NCBI GenBank assembly: GCA_034509495.1 | Contig: CM067513.1 | Span: forward strand, 19,660,819 to 19,724,818 | DNA length: 64,000 nucleotides | Source: Acestrorhynchus altus | Taxonomy: Eukaryota; Chordata; Actinopteri; Characiformes; Acestrorhynchidae | Reading direction: 5' to 3' | In this document: positions 57,701-64,000 of the stretch, piece after piece | Position numbering within the stretch: the stretch's first letter is position 1 | Layout: each line of letters starts with the position of its first letter | Notes under the pieces: model-generated | What the model saw: only the letters and a program-made list of their open reading frames with translations | The model's database searches: none | What the model was told of the DNA's origin: nothing | Position numbers and translations under genes: made by a program

Positions 57701-60700
57701 AAAATCAGAGGGCTTGGCCGTGTTGATGCTGGGAACCAGAAATCTTTAATGCCTTTCAAAGCAACCTCATAGAAATGCTCATGAATATGCTGCCTGCTGC
57801 CTAAGATTGTTGCTTTGTCGTGCTGGAGAATGAATTTTGGACCAAACAGATGACTTCTGGTTTTGAAGAGAAGTACGCCTGAGGTACTGTAGGTTTTCTG
57901 CACTCAGTTTCTGTGGAGGACCACTGCAATTATGATCCTCAACTTTTCCTTATCCTCTTTGTGAAATGGCAGTTCATTTAGCATGAATAATTTAGGTTCC
58001 GTTCACACTCCAAACCTGATTAGTTCAGATTTTTTGCTCAGATTGTATTTGGCTGTTTTGAAGGTTCACATTTGTAGAATGTTAAGTGACCTGTAACTGT
58101 CTTAAATGTGAACAGATCTGCTCCCTGAAACAGCAAGCATGCACACATTAATATGTTTATGCATGTTACCTCTGCAGAAATGCTGTAAATAAGAAAAACA
58201 TTTCTGAAAGTGTTTGGATATGGTGTTTATGGAGAAGACTAGCCCTTCAACAAAACCAGCCAATCAGCTTGCTGATAATGGCACAAGCTGAGCTGGGTTA
58301 GTGTTCATGTGGGGGAAAATGCCACCTCGATATGGAGATCCATGCAAAGGATGTAACCAGACCAAGGTGGAAAATCACATTCCTCATGTATTATTGAGCC
58401 ACAAAATATGAATGAACATTTAGCTGATTTTATTAGTGATGTTTTTGAAACTATATTCTCATCTTCAGTTTTGAGTATTTTTAGCTCTCCTAGTCTGTAT
58501 TGGCCACTGAGTGAACAGAATTTTCTACTGGGGCACTAAGTGTATGCAAATCCGATTTGATAATTTGCGCTCATGTCACTTGCCCACGGGTATGCAGGGC
58601 CACATTCAATGCCAAATTTGCCAAATGCCAAATGCCAAATTTGACCTGTCCACACAGGTCCACACAGTATTTGACCCTTCCATCATGGCCGGACATTCCT
58701 TTATGTGCTTCTAATGAGCTGTATTTCTTTATTTAGCTGACCACCTTGCGTGGCTCAATACTTGAAGATGCAGTGCCTTCCAGTGCTAAGCATGGTACCT
58801 CTCGAGGGCTTCCCCTTAAAGAAGTGTTGGAATACCTACTGCCAGAGCTGGACATTTCCTGCCTGCGACTTGCCCTCAATACGCCCAAAGTCACGGAACA
58901 ACTGATGAAGCTGGATGAACAGGGGGTATGTAGACTGAAAAGGCAGTGTCTCCTAGCTTTAGATTTTTCCTTGCTGAAAAGTGGCAAAGAAATCTAATAG
59001 AGCATGAGCTCATCTGACACCATTAGCTTTGATTTGTTGGTGGCTGCATTAGCATTCTTGCTGGTGCTTCATCCTTGGATCTCAGCAAGGCCTGATTAAA
59101 TGGTCTGAGATTAATGACTTGCATTTGTATCATTGCTACATAGTTTGTCATGTCCTTGTAGTCTTGCTAATCCTCTGCCTTTTCTTGGGGCCTTTCGCTG
59201 TCTTCAGCTCAGTTTCCAGGTAAAGGTGGGGATAATGTACTGCCGGGCAGGCCAGAGCACTGAGGAGGAGATGTACAACAATGAAACAGCCGGTCCTGCC
59301 TTTGAAGAATTCCTGCAGCTGTTGGGAGAGAAAGTACGCTTGAAAGGATTCACGAAGTACCGTGCCCAGTTGGACACCAAGAGTAAGCACAATGTTATAA
59401 CTAGTTCTGAGAGATGGAAGGAGCATCTGATATGTTGTTTTCTAAAATAGCCACAACTGTTGACGGTTATGCTCAGATTATATTGTGTGTACTAGACATG
59501 TAGAACTTTATTATCAAGGTATGGAAACGGCCATTTCAGTAAAAATGTATATATTTATGATGTATGATTGTGCTCTGAACGTCATTGCTTATTAGCACTA
59601 TTGTGAATGAAGACTGAAGATCAGTGTTGATTCATTTATGGTATGTTGCCTTTTTTCAGCGGTCATGTCTTTGATTTTGGAGTTTGGGAAGTAGTAGTAA
59701 TCTGTAAAGGTACTCAAACTAATATCACACTAGAACAGCTGTATAATCATCAAATAAAGTATTGGATTCCAACAGAACACCAGAGCAAACCCAGACCTAC
59801 TCTGAAAATATCTTAAAATATTTGCTTAAACTGCAACTTATTTGTCTAATATGCAGCGACAGAGGTGCCCTTAGTAAGACTGTTGTGATGTGAATATCAC
59901 ACGATTAAATTATGATCACACTGCATTATTTACAGACGGTTACATTATTACAAGATTACATTATTGAACGCGTGTGTGTGTACAAAGCCTTTTGACAATT
60001 TGATATTTTGTGTGTTTAATATAAAAAATCTGAACCTAAAATTAATAACTTTAAAGTGCACTGGTTTATGTAAGAAATTTTACTGTGACAAAAATTAATA
60101 ACTTAAAATACACTATATCATGATCATCTATCCTGACTTCACTAATGCTCTGGTCACTAAATGCAATCAGATCTTCATAGCAATGCTCTGAAATGTATAG
60201 AAGGCCTCCTCTCTACAGTGTAAACAGGAAAAGCAGGATCAATGTGATGTAATACGTGTGATATTATAAACAATGTATATAAATAAGTGTCCCAATGCAT
60301 TTTTTCCCCTTGTGTTGCATAAAGCTGGTCTGTATTGAAATGTTACTGCAAAGAAAATATAAAGCTGTGTTTTTCACAAACATAACAATATCCATTATCA
60401 ACCAGCTTCATTCCAAATATAAAGCTTTAAGATTGGATGGATGAATGTTGTAAGATACAGAAGCATACTGCAAGACGTGCTTCAACCTTCAAAAGCTAAA
60501 ATTTACTTTTCAGCAGCACAAGGATATCCTCCAGTGATGCCCTTGCTTAGTGTCCTCTAGAGCAGTGGAAAAGCTCATTTCCTGTGTGTTTTAACTCCAG
60601 GTAAAACTTTCATCCTGTTCAGTCAATCAAGGTCTTTTGAAGGCAGTAATTAGATGGATCAGGTGGATTAGGATTTGATTCCGTCTGCAAGGAGGTTGGC

Positions 60701-61604
60701 TCTCCAGAGGCTTGAGACCACTGCTCTAGAGCAAGATTTTTTTGTAATTTTTTGTAAAAGTCTGATGACATTCGGACCATGGGTTTCTACACCTGTGTGT
60801 GGTCAGATTCAGCACGAATGATGGCCAGAATCTATCTGCACTGCAGACTTGAACATACCACATGAATAAAGGGTGTGCAAGACTTCAGCAGCAGTACTGG
60901 ATTCCACACTGTTATAATGAGATGTTGCATTGTGTGCTTCATTGGCAGTAGCTGTATGTTGCTAAAGTTTGCAGGGTCTCTGCTTTCAGGCCATCAACTC
61001 TGGCTCACTTTTCAGCTTTCAGGCATCTTCTGAGTTTGACCAGGTGTTTGTTCAGGTATCACAAGTATTGCCGAGAGTGTTGTCTGCATTACGTTTTTAC
61101 ATATTTAAACATACTTGCTTTCAGCTCGCTACTTCCCATTATGTGTGAGCTACTCTTGTATCGAAATTTGATACCGATTGTTTTGATGTGAAATGATGCT
61201 CAGTAGTACTGACGTAATGCAGTTGTTGATGAATTTCAGTACTCGACTCTAGTTGAGAAATAGTCCTTTCATGAGAGGTAAAAGTTCATCACTGTGAGGT
61301 AGCATATGAGGTAATAGTCTCCCACCTCCCACCACGTCCTTGCAAGAGAGATGGGCGATTTGAGTCCGTTGCATACATACTTAAGTTGCATACAGAATTC
61401 AGACTTAACTTGCATGTCATCACTAAGGATATGTGACTTGACTCTGACTTGAATACTTACTCGCCAACAATGTGTTATTACATTATTCAGATGCGCGGTT
61501 TGAAATGTACAGAAAGTGAGTCTTTCATTGATTTTGGCCCCTTTTCTTGCAACTCATCACATCTTGTTAGCACAGTCATGAAATCAGTGGGTTGCCCCCA
61601 TTTT

Positions 61605-61681
<77 letters not shown>

Positions 61682-62475
61682 GTCGTGACTTGATTGGACT
61701 GTCATTTAAGGACTGATGACTTTAAAAAAAATGATTACCTCACACCGTACCCACAGTCATAACCTACCTCACACCGTACTTCCACAGTGAAGACCATAAT
61801 TTTCACATTGTTACCTCATTGAAGAATTTCACTTGGAGAGTAGCATAGTGAGGTAACAGTGTGTTGATTGATTCAGTTCATGTATCTAACAGTATCCGGT
61901 ATATAACTTTCAGAATATGACACAAATGGATTTAGTTAGGTTTTCACCCAATAGTGGTCATGAACTATTGTAAGTGTAACTTGTACAAGTCTGTTTTTCT
62001 GAATTACTTTTTTTTTTTCTCTACTAAGATTAGCTCGCTTCCCATCTCGCACTGTCCTTTCCCTCAACCCTGCGTTCTTTCTCCCTAATGTGATTCTTCC
62101 TCGCCAGCTGCATTTTCTTCCTCTCATCCTTCTTGCCCCAAAGACCTTAAGTAAACCTCAGTTGTGCAGACAGATACCCATACCCACATGTACACATGTT
62201 CCAGTGCATGGAATAAGGCCTTTTATGTTCCTAATGAAAACAAGAATTGGCAGATAATTCTAACCATACTTAATTATATGTCTGTCCTTGGAAATGGCCT
62301 TCCCCATGTTGCTTAACTTGTGTTTACCCTCCTTTTACTTCAAAGGGCAATAGAACTAGATCTGGTCAAATACATATGAATGCTCTGGATTAAGTGATTT
62401 TTGGGCCTTGTATTTTATAAGTGCAGCTTTTAATGAGCTTTGCTTTTCTTTATTAAGTGTGTGTGTGTGTGTGTG

Positions 62476-62565
<90 letters not shown>

Positions 62566-62851
62566 GCATATAGGTGTTGCTTTCACTATTACATACAGTC
62601 TGCTACAGACTTCTTGTTTGTTCTAGATCTGAATGCTCAAGCTTCAGAACTTTGCTTTGTTTTGGGGCAAACACGATCCAGTGGCTGTGTGTAAACAGTG
62701 TCTCAGAATGGTAATGGTTGACACTCACACTGCTACTTCTCCTACAGCGGACTCCACTGGAACACACTCCCTATACACTGCATACAAGGGCTATGAAATC
62801 ATGTTTCACGTGTCAACGATGTTGCCCTACACTCCAAACAACAAACAGCAG
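50267..62851 (+). CDS. sipa1l1: Signal-induced proliferation-associated 1-like protein 1 (SPAR/E6TP1 type), 5' five coding exons, incomplete
   Basis: Exons 50267-51734, 53381-53511, 58737-58925, 59208-59382 and 62748-62851, all GT-AG and in frame, give the first 689 residues; the rest lies to the right of the window. SIPA1L1 is a Rap-GTPase activating protein that binds actin and postsynaptic scaffolds and shapes dendritic spines. Seen here: the start MTSLK, VPKMGVRARVADWPPR, RRIRQRSNSDMTLSEL (147-162), LHREYGSTSSID (182-193), KRRSKSETGG-ESIFRKLR (263 on), FAHYDVQS (316-323), CNNAGVAVVEGPKD and YVVEHVDHGAYYYRKFFY. The RapGAP part begins with EHWNYFG (490 on) and runs through GPAFEEFLQLLG to HVSTMLPYTPNNKQQ. 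The catalytic Asn thumb, PDZ and coiled-coil parts are beyond the edge. SIPA1L1 is preferred over L2 and L3 by residue similarity and linkage with rab15/gpx2; a teleost a/b duplicate is possible. Confidence 0.93.
51735..52584. other. sipa1l1 intronic sequence, nothing recognised
   Basis: A/T-rich; no repeat or exon identified. Confidence 0.4.
52585..52835 (-). mobile_element. tRNA-derived SINE-like element, copy 2
   Basis: On the minus strand CCAGCCTCGTGACTGGAAGG leads to GGTTCAAATCC, a tRNA-type head with B box, followed by the body CATGACTGAAGTGCCCTTGA and GGGCTGCCCACCAC. Same family and orientation as 49335-49552. Confidence 0.6.
53381..53511 (+). CDS. sipa1l1: sipa1l1 coding exon 2
   Basis: Acceptor ACATTTTCAG, donor GTGAGC. 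It encodes HWNYFGLDEALGPVAVSIRR then KLEEHKEHGQQYSYRMIFRT and SE. Completes the split E490 codon. Confidence 0.93.
53571..53907 (+). mobile_element. MITE of the GGGCTGGGCGAT family, copy 3
   Basis: Left end TAGGGCTAGGCAATATAAC and right end CATATGGTCCAGCCCGAGCC give the terminal inverted repeat GGGCT-GG. The shared interior blocks are CAGGATATAAACAGAGCGG, CACATCATATGTCATATATC and CACCATTCAGCTAAAATATG. Confidence 0.7.
53990..54310. repeat. Degenerate tandem repeat of CTGGTTGACCAGCTTGG words
   Basis: Many imperfect CTGGTTGACCAACTTGG, GCTGGTTGATCAGCTTGG and TGCTGGTTAACCAGC units with internal dyad symmetry. Confidence 0.7.
54810..56085 (-). mobile_element. Tc1-like transposon, terminal repeat ACATCCAGAAAGC, deleted in catalytic domain
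   Basis: Minus strand shows the transposase start MKSKESSVDLRDKIV (55773), STVASIIHKCMRFGTTRT, then after a frameshift VTVTELQCCSVEREEA, SAALHQSGLYDRVARWKPLL and, further on, GGGSIMLWGCFFLQQ-like sequence at about 55225. The second catalytic Asp region is deleted: AGGAACTGGAAG joins directly to the GPARA-like and EHLWRYL-like end at 55150-55200. Long A/T-rich flanks are the terminal repeats. Confidence 0.78.
56417..56781. mobile_element. Short DNA transposon remnant with ATTGATCA ends
   Basis: Left ATTGATCAGTAATAACTTT and right AAAGATGATCAAT are short inverted repeats. The interior (TAAAACCACCTACCTAATGT, then CAAGCTGTTAGCAGCAGATC) resembles a family widespread in teleosts. Class not assigned. 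Confidence 0.55.
56790..57350. other. sipa1l1 intronic sequence, nothing recognised
   Basis: No exon or repeat identified. Confidence 0.4.
57351..57690 (-). mobile_element. MITE of the GGGCTGGGCGAT family, copy 4 (inverted)
   Basis: GTGATATGAATGGTGAAAAA, CTGACATATTTTAGCTGAAT and, at the other end, ATCTCGATATCAGGATAAAA are the inverted counterparts of blocks in 53571-53907. Confidence 0.55.
57700..58736. other. sipa1l1 intronic sequence before coding exon 3
   Basis: 57990-58090 (GTTCACACTCCAAACCTGAT onward) resembles a dispersed fish repeat, also echoed at 52940-53060. At 58611-58640 there is a short GCCAAAT tandem. Confidence 0.35.
58737..58925 (+). CDS. sipa1l1: sipa1l1 coding exon 3
   Basis: Acceptor TTTATTTAG, donor GTATGT, 63 codons. 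It encodes LTTLRGSILEDAVPSSAKHG through LPLKEVLEYLLPELDISCLR to LMKLDEQG. A duplicated GTCCACACAG word lies about 85 bp upstream. Confidence 0.93.
59208..59382 (+). CDS. sipa1l1: sipa1l1 coding exon 4
   Basis: Acceptor GCTGTCTTCAG, donor GTAAGC. It encodes LSFQVKVGIMYCRAGQSTEE, then EMYNNE and GPAFEEFLQLLGEKVRLKGF, the helical core at the start of the RapGAP catalytic domain. Confidence 0.93.
59383..60116. other. sipa1l1 intron 4, first part, nothing recognised
   Basis: A/T-rich without recognised elements. Confidence 0.35.
60117..60310 (+). mobile_element. hAT-like MITE, internally deleted copy
   Basis: ATCCTGACTTCACTAATGCT, CATAGCAATGCTCTGAAATG and AAGTGTCCCAATGCATTTTT follow the order of the right half of 12375-12779. 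Confidence 0.5.
60556..60731. mobile_element. 176-bp MITE with CTCTAGAGCAGTGG inverted ends
   Basis: Left CTCTAGAGCAGTGG and right CCACTGCTCTAGAG are perfect 14-bp inverted repeats; the outer 8 bp are themselves a palindrome. The interior GGAGGTTGGCTCTCCAGAGG is a known dispersed fish sequence. A relic of the same type may be at 16125-16205. Confidence 0.65.
60740..61605. other. sipa1l1 intron 4, middle part
   Basis: No exon seen. At 61288-61320 there are GTGAGGTAGC and GAGGTAATAG words resembling the repeat at the right end of the window. Confidence 0.35.
61606..61679. repeat. (AC)n microsatellite, about 36 units
   Basis: Uninterrupted AC run in intron 4. Confidence 0.97.
62457..62562. repeat. 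Compound (GT)n(AT)n microsatellite
   Basis: About 12 GT units, a GC step, then about 40 AT units. It ends 185 bp before coding exon 5 of sipa1l1. Confidence 0.97.
62748..62851 (+). CDS. sipa1l1: sipa1l1 coding exon 5
   Basis: Acceptor TCTCCTACAG, donor GTTAGG. It encodes DSTGTHSLYTAYKGYEIMFH then VSTMLPYTPNNKQQ. The next exon, expected to carry the catalytic Asn helix, is outside the window. Confidence 0.92.
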
Positions 62852-63339
62852 GTTAGGCTGCATTTTTTGTGAGTGATTACAATGGTATTGTTGTAATGAA
62901 TATTTAAATATATGTATTATACATGTATGTATTATATTTAAATATAAAATTCTGTATTTTTCTTTCTGTCAGTTATGCAACCAAGTTGAAATTTGCCTAG
63001 TTCAGTGTAGAGTGTTATAATTTTATATTCTTTTACAATTAAATGTACACATTTTTATGCAAGTCTGTTATGTTTTTTGTCGTGTTTTAAAGTTTCAGTT
63101 CACATATAACTTTCATTTTTTTAGTTTGAGTATATGAAGTTATAGTCGAAAGGGTAAATGACTGAATATAATTTACCATGCTCTGAATACCCCAACAAAT
63201 AATGAGTGAGGAGTCCTAACTTTCAGGCTTTGTCTGGAACATAGCCACCATCTTGGATCAAGGGAGGGCAAGTTTTTCTAATGGGAAGGTGGTGATGCAG
63301 CATATCAAACAAGACCAGAATTGTTTCGGAAATTGATTG
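62852..63339. other. sipa1l1 intron 5, nothing recognised
   Basis: A/T-rich, no feature seen. Confidence 0.4.
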
Positions 63340-63870
63340 CAGTCAGATTTGTAATATCTCTTGAGGTTTCAAAAGATATCAACTGGGAATGTTGCCTGTG
63401 ATGCACAGCTATTTGATATGTTCATTGTGCTGTCCCTGGTGCTGAACACAGAGCCGAAGGATCCAATTGTTAAGAACCCTCATGAGAATCTCTGGAAAAA
63501 TGCTGTCACAAGCCTCCATGAAGCGGTGCTGAAGGTGGTGCTTTTTGTGGATTTTCTCAACACACACAGTTTGTTTGACATGACCCCAGAGATAAAAGTC
63601 AAGTGGTGTCAGGTCAGGTGATCTGGGTGACCACTCCACAGTTCCACAATTGACTGCATTTCCTGAACATCAGAAGCAACTCAATCTTCTCTTCTGTCAT
63701 CAGTTCCATCTTCGGTTACCTATTCAAAAACTTTGTGTTGTTGACTTTTGAACCCCAGGAGATTTCTGAGACAATTCCTCTTTGATACGCTTTACCTGCC
63801 CAATGGAAAAACATGCCCTTGATCAAATATGATGGCTTTCAAGATGACCATCATGTTCTGGAAATAGCCT
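63340..63870 (-). mobile_element. Mariner/IS630-type transposase remnant
   Basis: Minus strand at 63639-63580 reads WSPRSPDLTPLDFYLWGHVK, the typical C-terminal catalytic signature (PDL-P-D-LWG) of mariner-like transposases. The sequence before it (63870-63640) is broken in frame. The family within the superfamily is uncertain. Confidence 0.65.
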
Positions 63871-63892
63871 AAAAGATGGGGCCCCTAAGTCT

Positions 63893-63999
63893 TTCAGTGT
63901 GAGGTAGTATGTGAAGAAATGTGTGAGGTAATAATCTTTCAGTGGAAGGTAATATGTCGAGTAATGTGAGGTAATATTCTTTCAAGGTGAGGTAATGTC
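63893..63999. repeat. GTGAGGTAATAT tandem repeat reaching the window edge
   Basis: Four to five units of about 26-30 bp, each with GTGAGGTAAT(A/G) and, in three, TCTTTCA. Continues past the right edge. Confidence 0.65.
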
Positions 64000-64000
64000 T

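Overview
This window is vertebrate, almost certainly teleost fish, nuclear DNA. It contains split genes with GT-AG introns, a CpG-island promoter, long dinucleotide microsatellites and many decayed Tc1/mariner, hAT-like, LINE and SINE copies of types common in fish. Most of the length is intron, intergenic DNA and transposon debris. No prokaryotic gene, CRISPR array or virus was seen.

Three genes can be supported, all on the + strand. (1) rab15 (coding 2414-8387, seven exons) encodes a complete 212-residue Rab GTPase. (2) gpx2 (coding 10563-11912, two exons) encodes a 191-residue selenoprotein glutathione peroxidase, with an in-frame TGA at codon 40 and a convincing SECIS hairpin in its 3' UTR. 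(3) A sipa1l1-like gene has its proposed promoter and first non-coding exon in a CpG island at about 21766-21989, a second 5' UTR segment at 50072-50266, and five coding exons from 50267 to 62851. It runs off the right edge inside its RapGAP domain. In human, RAB15 and GPX2 are neighbours on chromosome 14q and SIPA1L1 lies further along the same arm, so the gene content fits an old linkage group. The three genes do not form a pathway: one acts in endosomal traffic, one in peroxide reduction and one in Rap signalling and the cytoskeleton.

Layout: 1-2200 holds an internally deleted Tc1 copy and a GC-box repeat. 2.2-8.4 kb is rab15, with LINE and Tc1 remnants in its introns. 8.4-10.4 kb is intergenic. 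10.4-12.1 kb is gpx2. 12.3-20.5 kb is a dense bed of nested transposons. 21.2-22.0 kb is the sipa1l1 promoter, followed at once by a (GT)n tract and a 1.3 kb GA-rich minisatellite. 22-50 kb is the very long first sipa1l1 intron. 50-63 kb carries the coding exons among further repeats.

The most notable observations are the intact Sec/SECIS pair, the nested-insertion chronology at 16.5-20.5 kb (including an LTR-like insert with a 5-bp target duplication, two tRNA-like Pol III modules and a 61-bp hAT-like remnant with an 8-bp target duplication), a 72-bp direct duplication inside the first sipa1l1 intron, and one GC-box repeat family placed upstream of both rab15 and sipa1l1. I did not find a convincing new biological system.
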